From NCBI RefSeq assembly GCF_040115645.1, contig NC_089549.1, positions 558,001 to 622,000 on the forward strand: DNA of 64,000 bases. Direction: 5' to 3'. This DNA comes from Euwallacea fornicatus (taxonomy: Eukaryota > Arthropoda > Insecta > Coleoptera > Curculionidae). Each line of letters begins with the position of its first letter. The first letter of the stretch is position 1. The notes under the pieces were generated by a model that searched no databases, was not told where the DNA came from, and worked only from the letters and a program-made list of their open reading frames with translations. This document shows, piece by piece, positions 1 to 13,600 of the stretch. Both the position numbers and the translations under genes were made by a program.

Positions 1-139
1 TGAATCCTCTGAAAACGACCTCTATTGCGTAGTCAATAATAATATAAGTATATCAAGTCTGGGAGTGCTTATCAATGGTAGATACAGGCATTATTGCATC
101 TTCGGCAGATAACTCTTTATTACTAATTTTCAATTTAAG

Positions 140-739
140 GGGCGATCACACTGAGGTAATTGAAATAGACTATGACCCTGAAATTATTTCCTACCGCGAC
201 CTGCTGAAGCTCTTCTGGGACAACCACGAATACGGAGTCACCACCGTCATTAAGAGACAAGTAAATCCGCCCGTATATTAAATTTGTATGATATCTTAGG
301 GAAAAATCTGCTTGCAGTATATGTCTCTGATACTTTACCACGAAGAGGAGCAAAGACACATCGCCGAACTGGACATAAAAGTTGAGGCCGGAAAGAGGAA
401 TGAGAAGTTGATTACTGAAATCGCTCCTGCAGGGCCGTTTTATCCAGCGGAAGAGTAGGTTTTCAATGTTAATTTAGTGAGTAAATTTTATAAGGTTCTT
501 CCAGTTACCATCAGAAATACCGGTTACAAAAGCACGGGTGGATAGTAGAGGAATTGAATCTTACTCCAGAACAATTGCAAACTTCGACTGCTGCGGCTAA
601 ACTTAACGGGTATGTTGCAGGAGTGGGTAACCGCGAAGATCTGGAGAGAGATTTAAAGATGCTCGGCATTCCCGAAAAGATTGCCAGCTTTGTGAGAATC
701 CAATATTCCGAAAACGAGGGCGGAAATTTGTACTGTTAA
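140..739 (+). CDS. MsrA: Peptide methionine sulfoxide reductase A, 3' three exons (5' part lies outside the window)
   Basis: Reduces methionine-S-sulfoxide in proteins, repairing oxidative damage. Exons read 140-260, 318-454 and 505-739, with introns of 57 and 50 bp. The first exon follows a pyrimidine-rich stretch ending in AG and opens with the family motif GDHTEVIEIDYDP. It continues with FWDNHEYGVTT, then YMSLILYHEEEQ, the AEDYHQKY segment (its D codon is split by the second intron) and a C-terminal tail ending GGNLYC. The N-terminal part carrying the catalytic GCFW motif must lie left of the window, so the gene is partial here. An AATAAA signal sits at 841-846, about 100 bp after the stop. 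The open frame continues upstream of 140 to an ATG at 75, but that part does not match MsrA and is read as intron. Family identity is secure; the exact acceptor at 139/140 is inferred. Confidence 0.88.
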
Positions 740-2736
740 TCGTGTCATCAGTTGGTTGATAAGTCATATTCGCTATAATTGGTTAAGATTATGTAAACCC
801 TCGTTCTAAACGTACCGTTCTGCGCCTATAGAACCTTGTGAATAAAAGGGGTTCACGAGGTGGGTATATGGCGTTGAGCTTATGTGCTCCATGCAGGTTC
901 CCTTTAAACCACTTTATTTAAATGAATATTCAAATTATGGATTGTAATTTTATATTTTTTTGTGACTATAATATCTGTATGCAGGAGCTAAAGTATATGA
1001 ACCAATTTAGAATAAAATGGATGAGGGAGAATAAACCAAGATTATAATTCATAAACGATTATTATTTATAATTTTATTGAAAAGTTAACGGGGAAGTTTC
1101 TTTGCAACATTTAATATGCAATTCAGCAGCGAAACTACTCCAAATTGTTTCCGAATGAGTTTACGTTCACGTACAACCGTTCATGGCAAGAGTTTTTGTC
1201 CTCAGGTAACAGAGTCGAGCGAGAGAACCACTTTTTATTCGATCTTGGATTAGCTTTTTTGAGAAAATTGCACCCTTTCCACGCTTAGTACTACCTCCGG
1301 TTTTATTTTTCTGCAGGCTCGGCGGTGCTTGTCCAGTCTGATTCTACAGGTCCGATTATTGTTGATGAATGATCCGACGAGTTTGGCTAGCGACATGGGA
1401 ATTCTTGCGCCAATAATCTTCACCAGTAGTTTACAATTTCCGCTGAATGTCTAAGCTACATCCAGCAAGAATTACCCCTGCGTCGTGGTTCCTGTCAGCG
1501 GCGTCTGAATTGTACTGGCAGGGTCTGGAGATCTGTTGAAAATTGTTGTCTGAATCTAAGTGGCTCTTGCAGAATGACGGCGAGACTCTCCTCGCATTCT
1601 TTCAGTCGGTTCAAGATAAATTCTTCAAAAACGTTAATGCTTTTGATTTCCTCCAGGTTTATGTGTTCGATAATCTTCCGCGTCGTAGCCCTCCATCTTG
1701 TATTCTTGAAATTGCCTTTCCAGACAGGGCGCAAACGGTAAGTTTGTTTTATTCTCGAGCATATACACGACTTCCTAGTCCCTAGGAGGGGAGGCGAGGA
1801 ATCGGTTCTCTCTTATTCTTCATTTTCTTGTGTTTTTTTCATGCTTCTGTCCTGTGAAAAATTAATTTCGCTCTGGAAAATGTGGACGCAATTGTTCAGT
1901 TTGCTCTATAGAGCACAAATTTTATGCTGTTTTCGTGCTGACTGCGCCAATTGTCGTAACTATGACGTTGAATCAGTGCTGCATTATCGCCATCTGTTAG
2001 CTGCAATTACAACTCTCACCATGAAGCTAATTTGTTATTACTTATTTCTCTTCAAATCTCCCTTTAACAACGACTAAAAGCGTTAATTAGCAAAAATATA
2101 AATATTCTTACCGTAATTAACTAATGAGTGACAAACAAGAGTTCACAAAATCAAACTAAGTGATTTTCATTCACTCAATTTACGAAATTTCAAAGTTCGT
2201 GCTTTTGGTGTCTTTTGATACTGTAGTGACAAATTTTGTAGAGTTCCAGTCTTTGGTCCTTCAGTTTACTATTTGGAAGTAAGTGATAAATATTTTGGTT
2301 TATTACGCACTCAGACATTCACTTGTATACATACAAGCTCAATAACTGCGAGTGAAGTAAGTCAGTTAAATAATATAATCGGTTATAACAAAGGGCTTAT
2401 ATTACTCATTCCAGACCTAAAGATCTAAGGTAAAGCGTCTTAGAGCCTTCCACTTCCGGACAATAAGTTGATTTAAAAAATATTTGATAAAGTCGTTGTG
2501 GGTTGCAACCCAGACCCTAACCTATAATGCATTCAAAGGCATTTTAGCATAATTTTGCTTGAAAAAACACTGTGAAAAGCCAAATTGATGTGTTGTTAAC
2601 TTTAATATCAAGTTATCTTTGTGCAATCTTTTAAATTTTGCAATATAACAATATATCTACTTATCCAATAGATATTTACTATTCTTTGATTTTTATTTGG
2701 TCCATAGAGTAGAATCTTGTTTCGGTAATTTGAACA
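740..2736. other. Intergenic region between MsrA and the THAP gene
   Basis: After the MsrA poly(A) signal at 841-846 I see no convincing gene. Overlapping open frames on both strands at about 1495-1785 match no family I recognise and lack a supported exon structure. The rest is AT-rich single-copy-looking sequence. The last few hundred bases presumably contain the promoter of the downstream THAP gene, but I see no clear core element. Confidence 0.5.
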
Positions 2737-4412
2737 ATGAAATATTACTGGTTCAACAAAATATGCTGCGTGCCTGGTTGTGGCAATACTTCCACTGAGG
2801 GCGGGGGCTGTTCAAAAGAGTATTTTGATTTTCCTGCTGAGCCCCAAGCACGGGCAAAATGGCTGAGTGCAGTATGCACCCATGACAGGGAAGATTTAAA
2901 AGTTTGTGAAGACCATTTCAAGGTAAGTAGTGCTATAATCTCTTTGTTGATTTTTCCTAACTACAAGACATTTAACTACTAAAGTTAGTATTTGGGCTAT
3001 GGTGTTTGTAGAATAAAGCACTATTCGGTTAAGTGAAATTGTCTAATTTTTTTCTTCTTCTTTGAACTGTCTGATGAGCTTAGAGGTGAGTACCCGACAC
3101 ATTAACAGATTATAATAATTCCTTATAATTTGAACAAATTAGTTACGTTATAACGACACATTACTTATGGTTTGACAAATTTCAGGGAGAAGATATTTTC
3201 AAAGACAAGACCAATAGGAAAAAATTAAGGTTGAATTCAGTTCCTTCAGCCAAATTACCCTCCCAAATGTGTGTTACCTGTTTTAGTTCATCTGCATCTT
3301 TGAACGATTGTTCTGGCTTATCTGTGAGTGTAAAATCTGTCTAATCACATTGTGATTTCTCAAGTTAATCTGTGTTATCTATTTCAATCAAACCCTTTTA
3401 GTCAAAAACTTGCGACTGCAATAATGCATCCAAAACTACACAACTCACCCAACCAGTTTTGCCATTAACCATCAAGAAGTGAGTGTTCTTATGGTCTTTT
3501 ATCAAATTACAATAGTTTTTTTTTTATTTTTAAGAAGTCGCATACGATGGTCGCTAGAGGAAAAGAAAATTTTATTTAAAGCGGTGAAAGACCATGGTGA
3601 GGCTAAATTCGCCAACAGTCAAGTTCGAATCAATTGGGCCAGTGTTGTGAACCATTGCAGGTCAGTTTGGTATTGCAGTTTGATTCTCTTTACTAACGTT
3701 TCTTGATATTAGAGCAAACAGATGTTTCGGCAATGAGAAGGAACTCAGAACTGTGTGGCAAAACATGAGAGTGAACGCTTCCAAGGTGTGCAAAAACCAA
3801 ATATTCGGGTCGAAATTGGATCGCAAAGTATCTAGGTTTCTTTATGGAAAACCGCCGACACGATCCAGGAATTCCACTGAGGATTCTAGTTCCACTGGCG
3901 AGTGAGTAATCCGGTATATGATCGCATAAAATATCTGTAAAATGCGTTTTGGAGGAGTGCAAATAACAAGGAAAGGAAACACTCGAAAGGTGATTCTAGT
4001 GATGACGAATTTGAGGAATCAGGGGAGGGGGTAATGATGCATTACTTTCGCGCTGAAGAAGGGGAGGAGCAAAAAGACGATGAAGGAATAATAAAAGAAA
4101 ATGATCTATGTAACAATAACAATAAAAATGATGATCAAAAGACTGACTTTAACGAAACAAAAACCAATGAGGCATGTAGTAATAATGTTACGGAAATATT
4201 TTCTACGGATGAGGGGGGCGAGGACAGTGATGAGTACTACTCGATTACAGATGTGGAGGAGAAATTTAACATCAAAATTCGGCCACAACCCGAAGAAGTA
4301 AGTTTGAAGAACAACTAATAAACCTATGGTACTACGGCAAAATTAGAAGCACGTTATAGTACGTTTATTATTTTAGGTAATATCGCTGCTTTCTTCTGAT
4401 GATGAGGAATAA
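2737..4412 (+). CDS. THAP zinc-finger protein with SANT/Myb-like domain and acidic C-terminus
   Basis: Seven exons: 2737-2922, 3186-3323, 3402-3478, 3535-3660, 3713-3901, 3955-4297 and 4377-4412. They sum to 1,095 nt (364 residues). Exon 1 holds a THAP-type C2CH zinc finger, a DNA-binding fold: CCVPGCGN near residues 10-17, a central W, and the C-x2-H pair in KVCEDHFK. The THAP tail is in exon 2, where NSVPSA resembles the usual AVPTIF box. Exons 4-5 encode a SANT/Myb-like helix bundle beginning IRWSLEEKKILFKAVKDHGE with further conserved W residues. Exon 6 is strongly acidic, with runs of E and D. The gene is probably a nuclear, sequence-specific DNA-binding protein; its targets are unknown. 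Acceptors at 3535 and 3955 each have an alternative 3 bp downstream. An AATAAA lies at 4624-4629. No orthologue name is assigned because THAP families diversify rapidly in insects. Confidence 0.83.
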
Positions 4413-5569
4413 TAGGTGGCGTTCGTCGTCCTGTTATTGATCAAAAAAGTATATATGTAACTGTAATTAATCGTTATTTCAGTTAAAACTTCTGAAAAGT
4501 TACTGGTTAAGTTTTGACATTATGACTTTATTGCATAGGTTAAAGCTATTCCCAACTTAAGTTGAGCATAACTTAAGCCTTTTTTTTAGTTTCAAGAGTT
4601 GTGCAAGTTTGATTTATATGTCTAATAAAATATACTAAAACAAATGACTTTAATTAAAAATACTAATTACATTACAGGTAGCGTTTACACAATACTTTAT
4701 CAGGAACATAGATTCGAATGAATCTGTGGGAACCCTAATCGGTTATAATATGTCAAACTTTGACTTTGTGTTCAATAGATGTATTGGCAAAAAAAAACAA
4801 CAGAATTCATAGAGCTTTTTAATTCTGATCCCAATTAAAATGACTAGAAATCAAACAAATTTACAGTTCGACTTATTTAAAGAGAAAACAACACTTCATG
4901 GCATTAACAAATGAAACGAAATAAAATATTTTCTGTTAATAAATCGACTGAACATTGTTATACAGGGGGTCTGCTTGAGTAACTCAAACACACTGTAAAA
5001 TGCTAGCGGCCATATTCGCCGATCGAATGGCGCGACCAAGGAATTTAACCTTGTGATTCTTAAATTTAACATGGTCGCCAGGCGGATAATATGGTGATCT
5101 ACGATAAGTGATATTCCGGGTGATTGTTATGTTACGTAGTCACGTTTTAATTTTCCCCAGGACACAGTTTTTTTTTCGCTAACGCACGTTGTATAATCAA
5201 TCAGTTGTCAAGATAGTGGTGTTCTAGCTTAAAATGGCCTCCGATGACAGTATTGTCATTTAATCAATCTTGACAAACTGACAAAGTTCCCAGATTGACT
5301 AAATTTTCATAGTTCAAACATTGAAGTAACTCTTATGTTAGGTAGGTATATGTAGCTGATCTCATTATTTTCGTACAAAAATAATTTTATCAGAGGAATG
5401 TAAAGCGTATAATGCATATACTATTCTGAGTCGAGTATTATGCGAGAGGGAAAAATACGTTTACTTAAAATACGTACTGTGACGTAAACTTGATCAAGCG
5501 CAGAGGATTTTGCACGTGTTGGACGGGATAGCGATAGCACAACGACAATAGAAAATGAGTATTAAGGAG
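4413..5569. other. Convergent intergenic region between the THAP gene and HERC2
   Basis: Holds the 3' UTRs of two converging genes. The plus-strand poly(A) signal for the THAP gene is at 4624-4629. An imperfect inverted repeat occupies 5006-5100 and is listed separately. Open frames here are short and have no recognisable similarity. Confidence 0.5.
5006..5100. repeat. Imperfect inverted repeat (hairpin-forming)
   Basis: The left arm at about 5008-5037 (containing CCATATTCGCCG and TGGCGCGACCA) is the approximate reverse complement of the right arm at about 5071-5100 (containing TGGTCGCCAGGCGG and ATAATATGG). About 33 bp separate them. It may be a short foldback element or an RNA hairpin near the HERC2 3' end; no function can be assigned. 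Confidence 0.45.
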
Positions 5570-7674
5570 TTAAGTGCTAATGTCCATTTCCGGATCGCTT
5601 TCCACGTCCGAACTGGAACTGACTGCCAAATCGCCGGCCATGGCCACTCGCGCGTACTCATCCTTGTCGATCGATTTGCAGAAGTGAATGGCGTATTTGA
5701 GTTTTTGTTGGAGGACGTGCTGAAATCGAATCGTAAACGTCTAAAACATTCCTGAGAGTTTTTGTTACCTTGCAAGAGTACTTTGGGATTTTCAACAAAA
5801 AGAAACAGGTATAGCTCTCCGGGAGGAAATGGTCGGGAGGGACATATTTGTCGATGATCTGGATGACGAAATCTCTGCCTCTAAAGTCGGCTATGGTGCG
5901 TGGAAGTCGCGTTCTCCCCCACACAAAACGAAGAAACAAGGATCGCTCCTGATTGCTAAATTCTTCCATTACTTCCCAGAACCATTGAATCAAGGGGGCG
6001 GTACTGTCGATTCCTTCGAATTGGTCAATAAGTAATTCAGTACCTTAATCGTAATAAAAAAATACCTTTGTAAGTTGCTACTGATTTAAGCAAAGATAAA
6101 GGTATATCGGGAGATCCGCACACCATCGTTTCCAATTCATACCCGCTGAAAAGACTCAAAAGAGGCACTGGAACCACCTTGGACATCCCGTCTCTCACTG
6201 CTTTGACTTGCTCGTCAAATTCGTGCAGTCTAAACAACAGAAATGTCTCTAAACCACCATCAATGTTGGTCATAAATTTATACCTAAAATTGAGGGCCAA
6301 TCTCACATATTCCAGTCTATTCTCGTAGGTGATTTTCGTATATTTAGAGCTCAAAGGAACATCAACGCCGCACGAAGAGGGTGTTGTAAAAGGCATTTCC
6401 AGATTTTGGAAAAGGGGCTCGTCTGGGCCTGCATCGCGAATGCAGAGTAAACCGGGTACATAATCCCTAAAACCACAATGTGTGTTTTTCCCCTTTTTTA
6501 ATACAACTTCTTTCGTAATTTCCATTGGAAACTAGAGAACGAATCTTAAATAAAAAATAAATTTACCTGTCGATTTCGGTGAGATCGGCAGGTGTCAATT
6601 CCATGCCGGCCAACTGCTTCCATACCGGCTCTGCCAAGTTTAAACTAAGTGGAGAGCCGGTTCTAATGGCAATCCCCATCAGGACACCCAAAAATCTGAG
6701 TGGAGAGAAACTATTAAAATTCGGAAAAATCCTATTAGCACCAATAGGTTCGCTAACGAACATATCGATTTTAAAACAGGAAAAATACTGATACTGGACA
6801 CTTCGAGGTGTCGGCGTCCTAACAAATAAAAACGACACTGCAAACATAATCGCGTAAAGCATTAGTCTTCATCGCTTTTCCTTGAAGGCATAACGCTATC
6901 GGAAATGTATCTCATCGGTGTTGCTACATTTACAATCCTAATTAAGCCCGCAATTTGATTAAATTCGAACTATGGGATTGAGAATGAAACGTTCGTCCAT
7001 GTGGACTTACCTGAACATGTTCAAGTGTAGGCAAGTTTTGGCAGTGGGGTTCAAGATGAAACAGTCTCGATTGGCTCCGGCTTCGTCTCTGCCATTGGGC
7101 GTGGCCATCAATAACGGTAAAGAACCGTTTTGCAGCTCGTCGCACATTTCTGCAATCGACTCGCTGTAACCTCCGCCACAGTCGTCCACACTTTCACCTA
7201 GAAAAAAAAACTCGTCCTTTGCGCAAATGTTTGCCGACACTCTTGCAATTTTGAATTCCTGAATTTCACTCACTGTACTAGATAAGACTGATGAATGAGT
7301 ACCTAGCTTAAGTCGCGACGTTAAATAAGTGCCCAAAGAGTGGACGATTAAGGTTTGTTGTATGTAAGTATTTTCTGAAAATCGCTGATGTACTACGCGA
7401 CTCTTTAGTCAACGTTAAATAAGGTCAGCAATGTAGAACACACATTTCTAAAGGTTTAATTAATAGAAAGTCGTTGATGTAATTTTTGGAGAAAGAAATT
7501 TACTATGGTGCCAGGCAGTACTTACCCACAAATTCGACTTTCCAAATTCGATGGGGAAGGGTGAGGGCCTCCGAGCTCAATAAAGGCAGTTTGGCAACCA
7601 TTTGCCCGAAAACTGATTTCATACCGTCTACCCCGGCCAATCCACCTCTGGATCGGTACTTTTTCACTTGCAGT
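5570..7674 (-). other. HERC2: HERC2 HECT-domain exons (C-terminal seven exons)
   Basis: Exons 5570-5719, 5769-6013, 6066-6229, 6284-6466, 6567-6695, 7011-7197 and 7526-7674. Conserved HECT landmarks in order are GESVDDCGGGYSESIAE, TPNGRDEAGANRDC, LGVLMGIAIRTGSPLSLNLA, LHEFDEQVKAVRDG, VPVPLLSLFSGYELETMVCG, FLRFVWGRTRLP and PESYTCFFLLKIP. The Cys in SYTCFF is the expected thioester-forming residue. The tail after the HECT fold is Ser/Asp-rich (AVSSSSDVESDPEMD), as in other HERC2 proteins. The 54-bp intron 6230-6283 is in frame and stop-free. Confidence 0.93.
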
Positions 7675-10600
7675 CTGGATTTACAACAAAATTATCATAC
7701 GCAAGCCGATGAAACACATCAAGAAATATGGCGGACCAACTAACCTATTCAACTCCACTACAGGTCCGTGGTGTTTCTCGCGCAGCATAGTCGCCTGAAC
7801 CACCTTCCTAAACGTCGCTTCTTTGATGTAATATATTAAAATGTTCCTCAATTGATGCAAAGAGTCCTCTCCGGTGATCGGGAACATAGCTATACAGGGA
7901 CAAATTAGCTCGGTAAAGTGGTGCAGCAACACTAATCGCCGGTGCAGCACCCAGGTGGGAATATCGCGCAGGAGGTCGTATTCGATTGGTGGAACAGTTG
8001 GCAATCGCGCACTCGCCGAACTGTCGGTAGACCAGGCCAGAGTGTGCGCAGATCCGCAAGCCACGTTCGTAATCTTGATGTTGGCTTCCAGCGATGTTAT
8101 GAGACGGGGCCGTTGGATACCGTTGGTGGTACCGTCTCCCAATTGGCCTTCGTCGTTATCACCCCAGGTGAACACCTTAAAAGAAATATCATCGTAATTT
8201 GACAACACTGTAAAGTGTCCCATTATGAGTTTACTCAATTAATTATATAATAATAATATCGTAAAATTAGAGACTGTGGCATCCAATGGCAACCATTTTG
8301 TAATGTCATTCAACCGATAGCCTTCAAAACTCCAAAGTGGGCCTTAATTTTTGGGTTTAATTAACTAGAAATTGGGAGGAGAAATGTGAAGTGTCATTTA
8401 CCTCTCCCTGATCGGAGCAAGCTACGCAATGCAGAGATCCGGTGGCAATAATAACGATTTTCTTCCCTTGTAGTGCTGCCACTTTCTTGGGTCTACGAAT
8501 ATGCTCGGGAGTACCATGGCCCAATCGATGGTAATCCCCTTTGCCCCAGGTGTACACGCTTCCGGACCGAGTAAGGGATGTGGAGAACTGAGATCCACAT
8601 TCCACACTTACCACCCCTAAGCCGGCCAAACTCTCGATTTTCATTGGAAGTTTACATCCATCAGATCTAAAAAAAGAATAATCGATGTCTAATCTGTATA
8701 CAATTTTTTTAAAATTACACTCACCCTCCTCTTCCCAGTTTACCGTAATCGCCATCTCCCCAAGACCAGACATTGTCATCGTCGGTAATGCAGAGAGTTT
8801 GCGCATCGCCTGAACCACAAGCCACCCCGACTACTTTATACCCCACTAGCGCTTCTACGAGTTTTGGCTTGAGTTGATCCTCACTGTCTCCATGACCCAA
8901 CCGCCCATAGCGACCTTTGCCCCATGTATACAGGTGTCCACACGCCGTAATTACCGCAGAATGGGCCCCGCCGCATGCTATGTCGACTACTTCCATATCT
9001 TTACAGGAAATTTTCTCAAAAATGAATATTTTTTTTTGGTTAAATGGGACCTTGCAGTGCCTCGATGAGTTTGGGCTTTTCGCACGATTGTCTGTTGCCA
9101 TGGCCGAGCTTGCCATCCTCTCCTTCACCCCAAGAATACACCTCGTTATCAGCGGATAAGGCCAAGCAATGCTGAAAGAGAAACTGCGTATTTAGAAAAC
9201 GAACAAAAATTCTTCAATAATCAATAAGTATTGTGGTATCACGAGTTCAGGAGGGAGGAGGACCGAAGAAGGTTTAATATGTCTTTGACGAAGACCAACG
9301 AAGTTATTCTAGTACTGATTACAATTGAAGATTAAATGTGGGGATTTTGCCAGTGACCTTGAAGAATCGTATCATTACCTTTCCTCCAGAATTGACAGCA
9401 ACTTTTTTAACGAATACATGCTGAATGGACTCCAGCAGGGTCGGCACAAGAACACTGTCACACCCACCAATACCGAGCCTGCCTCCTGCGCCATATCCAG
9501 TGGCGTACACTTTTCCATCGGCAGTCACAGCAAACAGCGTCTGCTCCCCGCCCACGAGCTGCACCGGCCTTAGTTGAGTGAGAGCTTCGCAGGGCGTGGG
9601 AACTTTCACTTTCGCGCCTTCGACCCCGCCCAACTGTCCTCGATGATTGTGACCCCACCCATAAATCGTGCCTATAATGAATTATCCTTTTTATGTTGCC
9701 ATAATCTCGACGCGACATACCGGAACCACCCCAGCTCAAAGTCCAATCTTCTGGTTTAGTATTTAACCATACAAGTAGCTGCTCATCTTGCTCCTTTCTG
9801 AAAACGGTGTGATCTTCATGCTCCCAAGAAGACCCCAATGAACCCTCCATCGACTCTAAATTATCAGTGAATTTCTTTCGAACTTCGGAGCAGAAATTTG
9901 GCGGCAATACGGTGCGATGAATCAGCGCTTTGGCTACTCTAGCCGCGTTGCAATACCTTCTAAACCAGGCCCTAAAAATCACCTTAACCCTAGCTCCATG
10001 ACGATTTTAGTGTTTATCTACCATTTATGGCTTTCCGCAATTTCTTCGTTTAAGTCCAATTCCAAATTGCAGGCTAAGGCTACTAAAACCTTGAAGAAAT
10101 CGGAATGCATCAAATTTATTCCGGCCCTAACTGAGCTATCTTCATATTCAAACTGGCGTAGCATGGACCGAGGCAATTCCTCCAGGAATCCGCTCAAGGC
10201 GCCGTCTGGAGAGCTGAAATTGTGAAGCTGGTCCAGGGGGGATTTGTGTTTGGACTCTGTGAGAAGTCTGTAAACAAAGACTAATTTTCGTCCGAGTTAT
10301 TATTGAACTATTGGTACCGTTGAAGAGTCTGTAAAGCCCACATTCTTTGGGTCCCAGATAGGAAACTAAGTTGAGAACACGAGGCCAAAGCGGTTGCCAG
10401 GCGAGACATAAGAGTAGAATCCGCAGAGACATAAAGTCGAGAATCCAGTAGTACCATTACCATATCTATTGACGGTTGGCTCAGCATTGTCCGGTCAGAA
10501 CCTAACACCACCTTCCTGGAAGCGGTCACCAATAGAATATTTCTTAATAGCGAAAATAGGAACAAACCCGTTCAGGGGCATGACCGGGTACACGGTAAAT

Positions 10601-13600
10601 CGCCACCCCCACCCATTTACTGAGCTGTCACTAACGAATGTCCAGCGCAACTCATCGCCGGAAATTCGTACTTCCGACGACCAATCGCTCCACTCTCTGC
10701 CGCTGCGGATAGCCACTACTCGCCCAGTCGAGTCGCTTATAGTCAGCGGATCGTGACGTCTCTCGGTGGAACACCTGACGTATTAACTATTGTCATATTG
10801 GCAGTGGACATGGCAGTAGAAAATTAATATAAAAACGATCGTATTGGCGATTTCAAAGTTCTTACACTCTCGAAAACAACCTACGCCACTGACTTTTAAT
10901 ATATTTTAGTGCCTACATATTCTCTCTACAACCAGTAATTTTAAACATTTAATTGAGGAATCAGTAGATGCGCAATGAAGTGGACACTGAAGATGAGGTA
11001 TAAATACGAAATATTGCAATTTTGTTGCTTGGTTTTGGGAAAACTCATCAATGTGCTCTCAGAAAACTTACCAGACTGTACTTAATTGCGAGAAATAAAG
11101 AGAGGAAGCAGAAAAAAATGGGTTTGAGGTTTCTGAACGATCTGCATGCCACTGGGTATTGCTGAATGACATATGACTATAAATTCAATGTATAAAATAT
11201 TTTTTTAACACAGTAGCGTCCTATATTTTATTACTATATTATAAAAATAAGAAATTTCGTACCTTCTGTCAAACTCGACTCTCAAAGCCTCCGCCCCTGG
11301 AATGCGCACCTGCCCGCTCAGCTTCATATCTTCAAAATAGGGATGATTCGATTCCTGCGCTACAGGGTGGGTAGAAAAGTTGGGAGTGCTGTTGGTGGTG
11401 TCCTCGAGTTCGGTGACGCACAGCTCTAGAAGCATGCAGCCGATCGTCGGATTTGCAGTGCCAATTGTTATGAGGGTCGACGATAAAATCTCTCTGGCCT
11501 GATCATCTTCGATTCTATCGGCCACGGCGAGTTTCAACAAGTCCACTAGCAACCTCGAGTCATTTTCCGAGAGAAGGGAGGTGAAATCGTCCAATCCGGA
11601 TAAAGCATTGTCACCGCAAACCTGGAGAACACAGGATTTTTAGCCGAAATTTACTTGGGATTTACTTTTACTTCAGCGTGACTGGTAAGAGTGGCGGCAA
11701 TGACACTCATGGCACTCGTCGACATTTTGCTGTGCTTTGACGAGATGCTGGCAGAACAACTACTGGCAGTCATTGACTGCAATAGTAAAAGTTGATTGTC
11801 TTCTTGCTCGGGGCTCAGTTGAGAGGATGCCAAGTCGGCAATTTCGGATATGGAAACCGGAGCTTCACCCCCTCCATCCACAGATATTGGCGGTAAAATA
11901 CTGACCGTTCTAAGGCAAAATGCGAAAATAGACTAGACACGTATCTTTGTGGATTCAATTAATAGATAGGCGGACTTATGTGCCTAAGGAAATTTTACCG
12001 TAGAGTGGTTTATATGTTTTTATACAGTTTCCGATAATTCATTAATGCCACTTCTCACCTCTCTTTCTCCAATTCGAAGGTACCTTCCTGCTTGATCGAC
12101 TGGTTTTTTACATTGGTATGACTGCATAAAGCTTTCACTATTGCTTGTCGAAGTTGCTGTATGTGCATGGCGTTTAGAATGTGCTGTAACGCTTGCTGTT
12201 TGGCAGTATTGCTGTCCAGGGACATTACTATGCCGCTCAGAGACGGGGCGTCGTTGTTAACTGGTTTAATTGGCACCTGAACATAAAGGATTAGAATTTC
12301 TGTAATAATTGCTACAAATGAAAAGCAACCTTTTCCCCGTTGTAAAGTCCTAAAATTGTAGAGCCGAGAGGATCTTTTGGCACGGAGAATATAACTGGTT
12401 CCACCTAGGATTTACTGTAAGTTAAGAAAGACAATTTGAAAATCAAAAGAACCTTTGTGACAGTTTGAGGGTCCTGCTGAGTCCAGGCAATGGAATGGGA
12501 ACTGCCACAGGCCACTCTGTTCACATGAACATCCTCCAAGCCTTGCACCAAGGCCGGTTTTCGGTTTACAACAGTAGTACCATTTCCTTGCTGTCCATGA
12601 TCGTTGTCCCCCCACGCGAATACCTAACAAAAATGATCTTTTCTCCCCAAAAGATCTGCACGGAAAACTTACCTGACCAGTGTCAGTAACCGCCAAACAA
12701 TGCAACGCCCCAACTGCCACGTGTATGATTTTCTTGTCTCTCAGGCTTTCTATCATAGTCGGTTTACGTACGTGCTGATCGGTGCCGTGTCCCAATCTAA
12801 AGTAATCTCCTTTTCCCCAAGTCCAGATGTTACCGGATTTGGTCAATGCCAGCGAGAACTGGGCTCCGCATTCTGCGAAAAAAGTTGTAATTGAATATGG
12901 TAACTGGTATCGGTCAATAACGTACTAAATTGGAAATGAATGATTATGTTAGGAGGTCTATTGAGAAATGATATGTTCAACTGCAGTAACTTAAGGGTCG
13001 AAATGTGCGACAATCTCACCTATTTGCAACACGTTTAAATGGTTCAGTCTTTCAATGTTGTGTGGCACGTTACATCCTTCAGAACCCCCACGTCCTAAAA
13101 ATCATAAAAAACAAGGGGTGAAGTAAACCAACCCAAAGATAAGAAGAATATAATGATAACAAAATATCGATGAAATTTCGATTGATCTACCGCTATGCTG
13201 CGCACTCTTTATGACTATTATAATGACATAAAAGCAAAACATATTACTGTTGTTTATCATTTGACTAAATGTCAATGTCATTTATACACGTCAAAAATTC
13301 ATTTTTGTTTCTGTTGATAATGGCATTATTGCCGAGCAGTTGAGCCTAAACAAAAAATCTCCAAAAGTTACCTAATTTTCCGAAATCTCCATCTCCCCAA
13401 CTAAACACCATTCCCTGATCTGAAAGCGCCAAAGTTTGTGCATCCCTACTCCCACAGGCTACTTGAACAATTCTGTGTCCCACTAGAGTCTTCACCTAAA
13501 GATATCGGTTGAAGTTCATCAATTTTAGGTAAAGTGCAGATATTACAAGTTTAGGCTTCAATTGGGAGACATTATCCCCGTGGCCCAGCCTGCCGTACTC

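Noticed and set aside
1..74. Resemblance of ESSENDLYC (frame 2) to the MsrA C-terminal SENEGGNLYC
   Set aside because: The similarity is a few residues long and not followed by a stop, so a tandem MsrA copy ending here cannot be supported.
1495..1785. Overlapping open frames on both strands upstream of the THAP gene
   Set aside because: No recognisable family, no supporting exon structure, and both strands are open, as expected by chance in a GC-richer patch.
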